This document shows, piece by piece, positions 15,179 to 23,072 of a DNA stretch of 26,618 bases. The position numbers were made by a program, and so were the translations under genes. The notes beneath the pieces are model-generated. The model saw nothing but the letters and a program-made list of their open reading frames with translations, had not been told where the DNA came from and ran no database searches. The DNA is taken from NCBI GenBank assembly GCA_041609995.1, contig JBFIPU010000031.1:1-26618 (forward strand), written 5' to 3'. Within the stretch, counting starts at the first letter, position 1; each line of letters begins with the position of its first letter. Origin of the DNA: JABDOU01 sp041609995 (GTDB lineage Bacteria; Actinomycetota; Acidimicrobiia; Spongiisociales; SHLN01).

Positions 15179-15727
15179 TCACAGCCGGCCCTCCCGTCGC
15201 CAGGCCTCGAGTGCGTACAGACCGATCAGCGTCTTGGCATCCTCGATCTCACCGGCCGCCACCATCGCCATCGCATCGTCGATCGGCATCCGCACGATTT
15301 CCGACTCCTGCTCCTCTGGACCCTGCGGAGAGGTCTCCCGGGGTTCGAGGTCACGGGCCAGAAACAGGTGGCTGTACTCGTCGCAGAAACCGGGCGAGTT
15401 CCAGAACCGGTGGAGCTCATCGACCCGGCGGGGAAAGAACCCCACTTCTTCCACACATTCCCGAATAGCCGTGACCTCGGGCGATTCGTCAGAGATATCG
15501 CGCTTGCCGGCCGGCAGTTCGAGCAGGTCTTCCCCGGTGGCGGCCCGGAACTGCCGTATCAACAGCACCTCGTCGCCGTCCACCGGTACCACGATCACCG
15601 CCCCCATGTGGGTGACGACCTCCCGGACCATCGAGCCCCCGGCCGGCGTCTGATATTCGACCTGGTCGACCCCGATGACGATCCCGGTGAATCGGGTATG
15701 GCGTGATCGTTCGGTGAAGCCTGTCAC
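15179..15727 (-). CDS. Nudix hydrolase, ADP-ribose pyrophosphatase type
   Basis: This 182-aa protein has the Nudix box AGKRDISDESPEVTAIRE, then CVEEVGF (residues 73-97), with six rather than five residues between the box Gly and the first Glu, as is usual for ADP-ribose pyrophosphatases. Upstream are GAVIVVPVDGDEVLLIRQFR and LLELPAG; downstream is NSPGFCDEYSHLFLARDL (residues ~109-126), typical of the same group. It likely hydrolyses ADP-ribose to AMP and ribose 5-phosphate. The GTG start at 15727 overlaps the pyrG stop by 4 nt (GTGA). The M. tuberculosis orthologue Rv1700 sits in the same position between pyrG and xerD (from memory). Confidence 0.92.
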   Translation of the reverse strand: MTGFTERSRHTRFTGIVIGVDQVEYQTPAGGSMVREVVTHMGAVIVVPVDGDEVLLIRQFRAATGEDLLELPAGKRDISDESPEVTAIRECVEEVGFFPRRVDELHRFWNSPGFCDEYSHLFLARDLEPRETSPQGPEEQESEIVRMPIDDAMAMVAAGEIEDAKTLIGLYALEAWRREGRL

Positions 15728-17376
15728 CGTGTTCTGGACACCGAGGTGTCCACCGGAGCGCTCGCAGCGCGGCCGTCGTGGCGGATACGGGCGGCGTCGA
15801 CCAAACCCAGGAACAGAGGATGCGGGTTGTCGGGACGCGACCGCAGCTCCGGATGGGCCTGGGTCGCGACGAAGAAGGGATGATCGGATATTTCGATGAA
15901 CTCGACGAGGTTGCCATCGGGAGAGAGCCCGGTGAGTTGCATCCCGGCGGCCTCCAGATGGCCCCGGTACCGGTTGTTGACCTCGTACCGGTGCCGGTGA
16001 CGTTCGTACACGAGCTCTTCACCGTACAAACGCCGAACGGTCGAGCCTTCGGCGAGGCGGGCGGCGTACAGGCCGAGGCGCATCGTGCCGCCCTTGTCGT
16101 CGACGTCGCGCTGGCTCTCCATCAGATCGATCACCGGATGCGGCGAGGTCGGGGCGAACTCTGTCGAATTGGCCTCGGCCAGCCCGGCCATCGACCGGGC
16201 GAACTCGATTACTGCACACTGCAGCCCCAGGCATAGGCCGAGGAACGGGATGCCGCGCTCGCGGGCATGGCGGATCGCCTGCACCTTGCCCTCAACCCCC
16301 CGGTGGCCGAAACCGCCGGGAACGACGATCGCATCGACACCGTCGAGTTGGGTCTCCACCAGCAACCCGCCATCCATCTCGTCAGATGAGACCCATCGGA
16401 TGTCGATGTTGAAGCCGTGGGCGGCCCCGGCATGGGTGAGAGCCTCGACGACGGAAAGATACGCGTCGGGCAGATCGACGTACTTGCCGACAAGGGCGAT
16501 GGTCAAGGTGTCGGTGGGCGAGAACATGCGCTCAACCATCGCCCTCCAGTCCGACAAGTCCGGTTCGGGGGTTTCCAACCCGAGGGCATCGCAGATGACG
16601 CTGTCGAGGCCGCCCTCATGCAACTCGAGGGGCACCTGGTAGATGCTGGCCGCATCCTGGGCGGTGACAACCGCCCGCGGGCTGACATCGCAAAACAGGC
16701 TGATCTTGCGCGAAAGAGCGTCCTCAACCGGCCGATCAGAACGCAGCACGATCGCGTCGGGTTGGATACCGCGACTGCGCAACTCGGCGACCGAATGTTG
16801 GGTCGGCTTGGTCTTCAGCTCCTCGGACGGCCCGATGTAAGGGACCAGCGTGACGTGGATGTATGCAACGTTCTCGGGTCCGACGTCCTTGCGCATCTGC
16901 CGGATCGCTTCGAGGAACGGGAGGATCTCGATGTCGCCGACAGTCCCTCCGACTTCGGTGATGACCACGTCTACTCCGGGGGATTCGCCCAGCTTGCGGA
17001 TCCTGGCCTTGATCTCGTTCGTGATGTGCGGGATCACCTGGACTGTGGCGCCCAGAAACTCTCCCCGCCGTTCTCGCTGGATGATCGAGTGGTACACCGA
17101 ACCGGTCGTCACATTCGAGTCCCGGCGGAGGTTTTCGCCGGTGAATCGCTCGTAATGCCCGAGGTCGAGGTCGGTCTCTCCCCCGTCGTCGGTCACGAAG
17201 ACCTCGCCGTGTTCCAGCGGATTCATGGTGCCCGGGTCGACGTTCAGATATGGATCGAGCTTCTGGTTCACGACTCGCAAACCCCGGGCCTTGAGCAGCC
17301 GCCCCAAGGAGGCGGCGGTGATCCCCTTACCGAGGCTGGAAACGACACCCCCGGTAATGAACACGTATTTGGTCAA
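15724..17376 (-). CDS. pyrG: CTP synthase PyrG
   Basis: This 550-aa enzyme makes CTP from UTP, ATP and glutamine. The synthetase domain begins KYVFITGGVVSSLGKGITAASLG (P-loop SSLGKG) and contains KLDPYLNVDPGTMNPLEHGE (the UTP/Mg site) and EVGGTVGDIE. The glutaminase domain has nucleophile C382 (GLCLGLQ) with H508 and E510 in AHPE. The start is TTG 17376, supported by the ribosome-binding site AAGGAG at 17387-17382, 5 nt upstream, and by the conserved N-terminus. It supplies the CTP pool to which the fused CMP kinase further down the same strand also contributes. Confidence 0.98.
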   Translation of the reverse strand: MTKYVFITGGVVSSLGKGITAASLGRLLKARGLRVVNQKLDPYLNVDPGTMNPLEHGEVFVTDDGGETDLDLGHYERFTGENLRRDSNVTTGSVYHSIIQRERRGEFLGATVQVIPHITNEIKARIRKLGESPGVDVVITEVGGTVGDIEILPFLEAIRQMRKDVGPENVAYIHVTLVPYIGPSEELKTKPTQHSVAELRSRGIQPDAIVLRSDRPVEDALSRKISLFCDVSPRAVVTAQDAASIYQVPLELHEGGLDSVICDALGLETPEPDLSDWRAMVERMFSPTDTLTIALVGKYVDLPDAYLSVVEALTHAGAAHGFNIDIRWVSSDEMDGGLLVETQLDGVDAIVVPGGFGHRGVEGKVQAIRHARERGIPFLGLCLGLQCAVIEFARSMAGLAEANSTEFAPTSPHPVIDLMESQRDVDDKGGTMRLGLYAARLAEGSTVRRLYGEELVYERHRHRYEVNNRYRGHLEAAGMQLTGLSPDGNLVEFIEISDHPFFVATQAHPELRSRPDNPHPLFLGLVDAARIRHDGRAASAPVDTSVSRTR

Positions 17377-17427
17377 GCACGCTCCTTGGTCGGCCGGATG
17401 GTAACAGTGCGCGACGACCGGACGGAA

Positions 17428-19032
17428 TCACCCATGAGCGGCTTTCGCGATCTCGAGCAGCTCGACGGCGTGCTCCCGTCCCGCGGCGCTCTCTCCCAGG
17501 CCCGCCATCATGCGGGTGAGCTCTGCCAACCGTTCGTCGTTCACGACCGGCCGCACGAATGCCCGATTTCCCTGCCGGTCGACGACGTAGTGGGTGGCGG
17601 CATGAGCGGCGACCTGGGGGAGGTGCGTGACACAGAACACCTGCCGCCCACGCGCCAGGTCGGCCAGTTTGCGTCCCATTGCCAACGCCGTGGCTCCGCC
17701 CACGCCGGCGTCCACCTCGTCAAACACCATGATGTCGGCATCGGAGGCACCGGCGGCCAGGCGGATCGCCAGGATCAAACGGCTCATCTCACCGCCGGAG
17801 GCGGCCTTGTGGGCCGGGACCGGCTCCAAAGCCTCGTCGGACGCGAACAGCAGCTTGACCCGGTCGGCGCCGGAGGGGCCGGGCGGGGCCGGCTCGACCA
17901 CCACCTCTACTCGCGGGGCGCTGAAGCCAAGATCCTGAAGGTGGGCAATGGCATCGGTGGCCAGGCTCTTGCCCGCCCGCACCCGGGCGGCTCTCAGGGC
18001 CTCACCCGATGTTTCCAATCGGCGGGTCGCTCGATCGAGCTCGGCGTCGAGTTCACCTGCCCGGGACAAGAGGCTTTCGGCCTCGGCCGCCCTCCGTGAC
18101 GCCTCATCTGCGAATGCCAGCACGGCCTCGAGGTCCTCTCCGTATTTTCGCTTCAGTGTCCCGAGAGTCGTGAGCCGAGCCTCGACCTCGTGCAACGCCC
18201 GCGGGTCATGTTCGATCGAAGCGGCCGCCGACCGGATCTCGGAAGCCGCGTCGGCCCATTCGGCCTGGAGCCCGTCGAGGCGGACAGACAGGTCACGGAG
18301 GGTGCGATCGAATCCTGCCGCTCTTCGTAGCGCGTCCACCGCTGCGGCCAGGTGTTCTTCGTGATCCAGGTGGCCGGCCGCCTGTTCGAGGCTGTCTGCC
18401 AGATCCCCGGCGTGGCGAAGCCGTTCGGCCCGGACCTCCAGCTCCTCGTCGTCACCCGGCTCGAAGCCGGCGCCGTTGATCTCTTCTAGCTGGTGGCGAG
18501 CCATTTCCAGCTCTCGTTCCAACGCCCGGGTGTCGCCGCCCAGCGAGTCCTGATCGGCGTGGAGCTGCGTAACGGCGGCCCAATCGGATTGGTATTCGCG
18601 ACGCGACTCCTGCCCCTGACGATCGAGGCATCCATCGACCAGCTTCTGAAACGCGGCAGGATCCGCCAGACGGCGGACGTCGCCTTGTTTCACGATGTCG
18701 AGATGTGGTTCGATGCGGTCGGACAGCAGGCGGGCCGGCACCATGTCTCCGTCGAGATAGGCGCGACTGCGCCCGCCGACCACCACCCGCCGGGCCGCCA
18801 CGACCTCGTCGACGTGTGACTCCACCGAGAAGCGCCCCTGCACCGAGGCCTCGTCCCCCGCCGGGCCCACCAGGTCGGGGCTGGCTGTTCTCCCGGCCAA
18901 CAGTTCGACGCCGCCCAACAACATCGTCTTTCCCGTTCCGGTTTCGCCGCTGATGACCACGAGGCCGGTTCCGGGCTCGATGTGGGCCTCTTCGAGGAGG
19001 CCCAGGTTGCGAACGATCAGCTCTTCGAGCAA
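17428..19032 (-). CDS. recN: DNA repair protein RecN (SMC-like ATPase)
   Basis: This 534-aa protein is slightly shorter than the usual 550-590. It has Walker A GETGTGKT (29-36), a long helical middle (~150-370) rich in Glu, Arg and Leu that forms the coiled-coil arm, the signature SGGEMSRLILAIRL (412-425) and Walker B IMVFDEVDAGVGG (434-446), followed by VTHLPQVAAHA. RecN acts early in double-strand-break repair. The start is TTG 19032, directly abutting the TAG of nadK, and gives the normal family N-terminus (LEELIVRNLGLLEEA). In M. tuberculosis recN and pyrG are separated by two genes (steA- and mctB-like, from memory); here only 51 bp lie between them. Confidence 0.96.
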   Translation of the reverse strand: MLEELIVRNLGLLEEAHIEPGTGLVVISGETGTGKTMLLGGVELLAGRTASPDLVGPAGDEASVQGRFSVESHVDEVVAARRVVVGGRSRAYLDGDMVPARLLSDRIEPHLDIVKQGDVRRLADPAAFQKLVDGCLDRQGQESRREYQSDWAAVTQLHADQDSLGGDTRALERELEMARHQLEEINGAGFEPGDDEELEVRAERLRHAGDLADSLEQAAGHLDHEEHLAAAVDALRRAAGFDRTLRDLSVRLDGLQAEWADAASEIRSAAASIEHDPRALHEVEARLTTLGTLKRKYGEDLEAVLAFADEASRRAAEAESLLSRAGELDAELDRATRRLETSGEALRAARVRAGKSLATDAIAHLQDLGFSAPRVEVVVEPAPPGPSGADRVKLLFASDEALEPVPAHKAASGGEMSRLILAIRLAAGASDADIMVFDEVDAGVGGATALAMGRKLADLARGRQVFCVTHLPQVAAHAATHYVVDRQGNRAFVRPVVNDERLAELTRMMAGLGESAAGREHAVELLEIAKAAHG

Positions 19033-19854
19033 CTAGTTGTCCCTCAAGCCGAGCCGGTTCACGAGATTCGAAGGAAACGTCGGGCCATCCAGCTGGACGA
19101 AATAGGCAGGCACGTCAGAGCGCCGGACAACGACCTCTTCTTCAACGACCCCGACGGGCATGCCGTCGACGTCGATCCCCACCGAGCGGGGCGAGCCGGC
19201 GGTACAGCCCAGCACCGTGGAACCGGCGAACACCACCGGTTGTCCGAACAAAGCGTGCGACGCCACCGGGGTCACCACGATCGCCTCGAGGTCGGGATCG
19301 ACCACCGGGCCCCCGGCCGACAGGCTGTAGGCGGTGGACCCGGTGGGGGTGGCGATGACCAGTGCGTCCGCTCGATAGGTGTGGAATGGTCTTCCGTTGA
19401 CGCTCACCGCCACCGACACGAGCCGCTGTCGCTCTTCTTTGGCGAACACCACGTCGTTCAGGGCAATCCGGGGCTCATGCCCGGGCACAGAGACCTCCAG
19501 GGTCATGTGCTCTTCGACTGTGTAGGAGCCGTCCGCCAGCAGCGCCACGACCTCGTCGACCTGGCCCATGTCTGCTTCCGCCAGAAACCCCACCGCCCCC
19601 AGGTTGAAGCCGAGGATGGGCACTCGCTGAGGTAATGCCACGCGGGCGGCGCGCATGATGGTGCCGTCGCCGCCGACGGTCACGATCACATCGGGCCGCG
19701 AGCCCGCCATCGCAATCCCGAGGACCTCCATGGCATCGGACGTGCCGGCCGATACGTCGCAACCCTGTTGGAGGGCGACCTCGACAATCCGTTTGGCCGC
19801 TTCGCGAGCGCTGTCGCGCTCGGGATGGACGACGAGCGCCAGATGGGTGGTCAT
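19033..19854 (-). CDS. nadK: NAD kinase
   Basis: This 273-aa protein has the signature GGDGT (61-65, in VTVGGDGTIMRAAR), LGFNLGAVGFLAE, ALNDVVF and ATPTGSTAYSLSAGGP. It phosphorylates NAD to NADP and is the main source of NADP(H). The start is set at ATG 19854 because AAGGG lies 6 nt upstream and the ATG overlaps the tlyA stop by 4 nt (ATGA); an upstream in-frame GTG adds only seven residues. The order tlyA-nadK-recN is conserved in many Gram-positive bacteria and suggests one transcript. Confidence 0.97.
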   Translation of the reverse strand: MTTHLALVVHPERDSAREAAKRIVEVALQQGCDVSAGTSDAMEVLGIAMAGSRPDVIVTVGGDGTIMRAARVALPQRVPILGFNLGAVGFLAEADMGQVDEVVALLADGSYTVEEHMTLEVSVPGHEPRIALNDVVFAKEERQRLVSVAVSVNGRPFHTYRADALVIATPTGSTAYSLSAGGPVVDPDLEAIVVTPVASHALFGQPVVFAGSTVLGCTAGSPRSVGIDVDGMPVGVVEEEVVVRRSDVPAYFVQLDGPTFPSNLVNRLGLRDN

Positions 19855-20630
19855 GCTGTTCCCTTCGTGAACCACAGCAGATGCTCGACGTTACCGGATT
19901 TGGCACCCGGAACCGGGCTATCCAATCCACCCCGGCGCGTGAGACCAGCCTCGCTCGCAGCTTCGGCGACCGACTCGATCGCACGGCGACGAACGGCGGG
20001 TTGGCGAACAACGCCACCTGGTTCGACCGAATCGGGGCCGGCTTCGAACTGCGGCTTGACGAGCATGACCCAGTCGGAGCCGGCCGTCCCGAGGCCGGCG
20101 AGTACATCCATCACCTTCGTGAGCGAGATGAACGAGAGATCGGCCACCACCACGTCGAAAGGAGCGCCCAGCGCGGGCGGGTCGACATTGCGAACGTTGG
20201 TTCGGTCCATGACCGTGACCCGTGGGTCCGAGCGCAGCTTCCAGTCGAGTTGGCCATAGCCGACATCCAGGGCGAGCACTGACGAAGCTCCTCTCTGCAG
20301 CAGACAATCGGTGAATCCCCCGGTGGAGGCCCCGACGTCGATGGCCCGCCGCCCGTTGACGTCGAGCCCGAATGCATCAAGGGCTGCCGCCAGCTTCCGT
20401 CCTCCCCGACTCACGTACGGCGGCCCTTCTCCGAGGAGTTCCAGCGAATCGTCCGGTGCCACCAGCGTGGCCGCCTTGTGGGCGGTGGCCCCACGCACAC
20501 TCACCCGTCCGTCGGCGATTGCTTGCTGGGCTGCCGCCCGGCTGTCGACCATCCGGCGTCTCACCAACTCCAGATCGAGCCGCCTTCTAGCCAGGGGTTT
20601 CCCCGCTGGACTCAGAGTTGATCGGAGCAT
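19851..20630 (-). CDS. tlyA: rRNA 2'-O-methyltransferase TlyA
   Basis: It has an N-terminal S4 RNA-binding domain (LARRRLDLELVRRRMVDSRA, residues 13-~70) and an FtsJ/RrmJ methyltransferase domain with SAM motif IDVGASTGGFTD (97-108), DVGYGQLDWKLR, VVADLSFISL and LVKPQFEAG. TlyA 2'-O-methylates 16S and 23S rRNA cytidines, and its loss gives capreomycin resistance in mycobacteria. The family start corresponds to Leu13, a CTG (20594-20592). No ATG, GTG or TTG lies there, so the nearest usable start is ATG 20630, giving a 12-residue extension and a 44-nt overlap with the upstream small gene. CTG initiation is the alternative. The body of the gene is certain; the start is not. Confidence 0.93.
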   Translation of the reverse strand: MLRSTLSPAGKPLARRRLDLELVRRRMVDSRAAAQQAIADGRVSVRGATAHKAATLVAPDDSLELLGEGPPYVSRGGRKLAAALDAFGLDVNGRRAIDVGASTGGFTDCLLQRGASSVLALDVGYGQLDWKLRSDPRVTVMDRTNVRNVDPPALGAPFDVVVADLSFISLTKVMDVLAGLGTAGSDWVMLVKPQFEAGPDSVEPGGVVRQPAVRRRAIESVAEAASEAGLTRRGGLDSPVPGAKSGNVEHLLWFTKGTA

Positions 20631-20823
20631 CGAGGTCGTCCGACAGCAACGACGCCAGGGCGTCCGCCACATCGGGGGCGTCGGCAGCATCTGCTGCCGC
20701 CAGATCGTCGAGCAGGCGACGGCGAATCTGCTCCGACGGCGGCGCCGATGCCTCGTCCATCGAGGCAGGCAAAGTGACGGACTGCTGGTCGCCGGGCGTT
20801 ATCGGAGGGTGGTTGTCAGGCAT
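20587..20823 (-). CDS. Small acidic protein of unknown function (78 aa)
   Basis: The N-terminal ~35 residues are Pro/Ser-rich and look disordered. An amphipathic helical part follows (IRRRLLDDLAAADAADAP, then DVADALASLLSDDL), with strong acidic and Ala bias. No family is recognised. A small ORF occupies the same place, between the HAD phosphatase gene and tlyA, in M. tuberculosis (Rv1693, from memory), so it may be a positional counterpart. ATG 20823 is preferred; an in-frame TTG five codons earlier is weaker. Its 3' end contains the hairpin at 20591-20609 and overlaps the probable tlyA start. Confidence 0.65.
   Translation of the reverse strand: MPDNHPPITPGDQQSVTLPASMDEASAPPSEQIRRRLLDDLAAADAADAPDVADALASLLSDDLDAPINSESSGETPG
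20591..20609 (-). promoter_or_regulatory. GGGG-AAA-CCCC hairpin at the tlyA translation start
   Basis: On the minus strand CCA-gc-GGGG-AAA-CCCC-TGG can fold into a 4-bp GC stem extended by CCA/TGG across a 2-nt bulge. It spans the last codons of the small acidic gene and the CTG where TlyA homologues begin. It could affect initiation at tlyA. There is no T-tract, so it is not a terminator. Confidence 0.45.
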
Positions 20824-20864
20824 GGAGGTTCTTCCCAAATGGAGGTCGTCCTGGCGACGTCGAC

Positions 20865-20887
20865 TCGTCAGGATATTCGTCAGGTTA
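20865..20887. promoter_or_regulatory. Direct repeat TCGTCAGGnTA, 12-bp spacing, in a divergent promoter region
   Basis: TCGTCAGGATA (20865) and TCGTCAGGTTA (20877) lie one helical turn apart in the gap between the minus-strand small acidic gene and the plus-strand rhomboid gene (20824-20948). This is the only divergent gap that can hold promoters for the tlyA-nadK-recN run and the rhomboid-HAD pair, so a regulator-binding role is plausible. No convincing -35/-10 pair was found. Confidence 0.4.
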
Positions 20888-20948
20888 TTGCATCAGTAGG
20901 GTTGTGCGGCGTCGGGCGCCAGTATCGCCCACAGTCGACAGGTTTGGA

Positions 20949-21677
20949 ATGATTCCGCTCAGCGACGTGAACCCAACCCGGCTCAAACCGTTCATCACGC
21001 TGCTGTTGATCGGCATCAACGTCGCGATCTTCTTTTTCATTCAACCCCGGGATGCCACGGTCGACAGCTTCGCCCTGGCTCAGGCCACGATCCCCTGCGA
21101 GTTGACGAGCGGGGTGCCGCTCAGCCAGGCCGATCTCGATGCCGGGACGTGTGTTGACGACACGCGGGTGCCGTTCTTCCCCGGCAAGTCGATCGAACTC
21201 TCGATCCTGGTCTCCATGTTTCTGCACGGCGACTTCATGCACCTGGCGTTCAACATGTGGAGCCTGTGGATCTTCGGGAACAACATCGAGGAGGCCTTCG
21301 GGCGCGCACGTTACCTCGCCATGTACCTGATCGCCGGCCTGGCGGCCACGCTCGGATATGTTGCCCTCAACCCTGGCAGCATCGTTCCCCTGGTCGGGGC
21401 CTCCGGAGCCATCGCCGGCGTCCTCGGGGCGTACCTGGTGCTGTTCCCCCGCCACCGGATCAACTCCTTCATGCCGCCCTTCTTCGTGTTCCCCATGCCG
21501 GCGATGTGGTTCATCGGGATCTGGTTTGTGGGCCAGTTCTTCATCGGCTCCGAGTCGAACATCGCTTGGCAGGCTCACGTCGCCGGCTTTCTGGCCGGAG
21601 CCATCATCACCCGGGCCATGCGAAGCGCTTTGGTGCGCCGTCTCGCCTCCATCCACGGACCGGCGGCACGCTTTTGA
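20949..21677 (+). CDS. Rhomboid-family intramembrane serine protease
   Basis: This 242-aa membrane protein starts at ATG 20949 with the typical N-terminus MIPLSDVNPTRLKPFITLLL. An upstream in-frame GTG at 20904 gives a non-conserved extension. The first helix (~15-32) is followed by a ~50-residue loop with two Cys (C50, C68), then the core helices: HGDFMHLAFNMWSLWIFGNNIE (seen as HGDFMHLAFNMW), the catalytic GASG (S152) and catalytic H210 (WQAHVAGFLAG). Both active-site residues are present, so it should be active. The substrate is unknown. The stop overlaps the HAD gene start by 1 nt (TGATG). Confidence 0.93.
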   Translation: MIPLSDVNPTRLKPFITLLLIGINVAIFFFIQPRDATVDSFALAQATIPCELTSGVPLSQADLDAGTCVDDTRVPFFPGKSIELSILVSMFLHGDFMHLAFNMWSLWIFGNNIEEAFGRARYLAMYLIAGLAATLGYVALNPGSIVPLVGASGAIAGVLGAYLVLFPRHRINSFMPPFFVFPMPAMWFIGIWFVGQFFIGSESNIAWQAHVAGFLAGAIITRAMRSALVRRLASIHGPAARF

Positions 21678-22426
21678 TGACAACGGTGCTGTGCGACCTC
21701 GACGGAGTCGTCTACCTGGGAGACACCGAGATCGCCGGCTCCGGGTCAGCCCTGGCCGACCTGGAGGCGGCCGGCATCCAGCTGCTGTTCATCACCAACA
21801 ATGCCACCCGCACCCGTCAACAGGCGGCCGACAAGATCGCCCGCATCACCGGATTCGAGCCGGGAGCGGACGCGGTGATCACGTCCGCCATGGCGGCGGC
21901 CGAGTTGGTCGGCCCGTCGCAGGCCGCCACGCTGCTCGTCGGCGCCGCCGGGGCGATCCCCGAGCTGGAGAGGTATCAGTGTCCGCTGGTTGATTCGGCC
22001 GAGAAAGCGCAGGCCGTCGTCGTCGGACTGACCACAAAACTCTCCTACGGGTTGCTCACCGAGGCCACCCGGGCACTGTTGAAGGGCGCCCGGTTCGTGG
22101 CCACCAACACCGATCCCACCTACCCGCTGCCTACCGGGCCCGCCCCGGGCGCCGGCGCCATCGTGGCCTTGCTCGAGACCACCAGTGGCCGAGCAGCCGA
22201 GGCCGCCGGCAAGCCCCACGAGCCGATCCGTCGGATGATCAAGGAGCGGCTCGCCCCGGGGCCGGTGTACGTGGTCGGAGACCGGCTGACCACCGACCTG
22301 GCGATGGGGACCGCCGAAGGCTGGACCACTGTGCTGGTGCAGACGGGGATCGATCACACGGGAGACGTCGACATCGTCTCCCCGTCCCTCACCCACTTTG
22401 CCCGGGACCTGCTGGCATCGGGTTAG
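21677..22426 (+). CDS. HAD-superfamily IIA phosphatase (NagD-like)
   Basis: This 249-aa protein has motif I CDLDGVVYLGD (nucleophile D7, D9), motif II FITNNATRT (~38-46), the cap region in the middle, and the C-terminal motif VVGDRLTTDLAMG. The layout fits the NagD/PNPase-like subclass, which includes glycerol-3-phosphate and 4-nitrophenyl phosphatases. The M. tuberculosis relative at this position, Rv1692, is described as a glycerol-3-phosphate phosphatase (from memory), so that activity is a reasonable guess. The ATG overlaps the rhomboid stop by 1 nt. Its TAG overlaps the TAA of the convergent gene by sharing TTAG at 22423-22426. Confidence 0.92.
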   Translation: MTTVLCDLDGVVYLGDTEIAGSGSALADLEAAGIQLLFITNNATRTRQQAADKIARITGFEPGADAVITSAMAAAELVGPSQAATLLVGAAGAIPELERYQCPLVDSAEKAQAVVVGLTTKLSYGLLTEATRALLKGARFVATNTDPTYPLPTGPAPGAGAIVALLETTSGRAAEAAGKPHEPIRRMIKERLAPGPVYVVGDRLTTDLAMGTAEGWTTVLVQTGIDHTGDVDIVSPSLTHFARDLLASG

Positions 22427-23061
22427 CCGATGACTGCGTCCAGGTCGGCCATGAGCGCCGGCTCGCCGTCTACCACCGTCGACTCGAAGCCGAGTCGACG
22501 GAAATACCGAACGTGGACATCACTTCCGGGCCGCGTCCAGATCCGCCGGCGACCAGGAGCGGCAAAAAGTCCGGAACGCTCCGAGTAGAGGTACTCGGCC
22601 ACCTTGAAGTCTCGATAGGCGGGCACGACGTAATCGAGCTCGACCTCGACCGAACCGTCCGAGTACGAGCTGCCGATGAACAGCCCGGCCGGCACCATGT
22701 CGCGCAGGATGAAGGCCCGCACCTGATCGTCGCGTGGCTCATACACGAATCCGGGCTGATGCTGCTGGATGTCGTCTTCGTAGAACCGGAGGAAATGTCC
22801 GAGGTAGCGTGAGTCCTTGTTCAGCTCCAGGGTGGTGAAGAACTCCTTCTTCCTGGACAGCAACAGGCGTAGGAAGTAGAGCTGAACCCCGACGATCACT
22901 GCGTTGACGACGACGATCGGATATGCGTCGATCAAGAATCCATAGATGAGGAACGTCGCCGATCCGATCAGCCCGATGACGCGCAGGTGCAGGATGGATT
23001 TGCGGGTCAGGGAGAGGATGAGCAGCGCTGAGCCGAGGTAGCCAACCAGCTCCGGATTCAC
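22423..23061 (-). CDS. YgjV-like membrane domain fused to an acetyltransferase-like domain
   Basis: Residues ~1-75 hold three hydrophobic helices (LVGYLGSALLILSL, VIGLIGSATFLIYGFLI, YPIVVVNAVIVGVQLYFLRLL), resembling the YgjV/Imp inner-membrane family. After a linker (~75-110, YLGHFLRFYEDDI) the C-terminal ~100 residues look like a GNAT-type acetyltransferase end: ELDYVVPAYRDFKVAEYLYSE, then HVRYFRRLGFE. The predicted result is a membrane-tethered cytoplasmic acyltransferase-like protein. The substrate is unknown and the GNAT acetyl-CoA loop is not obvious, so activity is uncertain. The start is GTG 23061, 11 nt after the M20 peptidase stop, so both are likely co-transcribed. The 3' end overlaps the convergent HAD gene by 4 nt. 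Confidence 0.75.
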   Translation of the reverse strand: MNPELVGYLGSALLILSLTRKSILHLRVIGLIGSATFLIYGFLIDAYPIVVVNAVIVGVQLYFLRLLLSRKKEFFTTLELNKDSRYLGHFLRFYEDDIQQHQPGFVYEPRDDQVRAFILRDMVPAGLFIGSSYSDGSVEVELDYVVPAYRDFKVAEYLYSERSGLFAAPGRRRIWTRPGSDVHVRYFRRLGFESTVVDGEPALMADLDAVIG

Positions 23062-23072
23062 GAGCTAGGGAC

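Noticed and set aside
16417..18099. A 560-codon plus-strand open frame
   Set aside because: Antisense to pyrG and recN; no recognisable domain, and both minus-strand genes are unambiguous.
21257..21676. An upstream extension of the HAD gene inside the rhomboid gene
   Set aside because: The extension is low-complexity out-of-frame rhomboid sequence. The ATG at 21677 with a TGATG junction gives the family start DLDG at residue 7.
20880..21683. A long minus-strand open frame opposite the rhomboid gene
   Set aside because: It is antisense to a gene with an intact catalytic dyad, and its translation is hydrophilic low-complexity shadow sequence.
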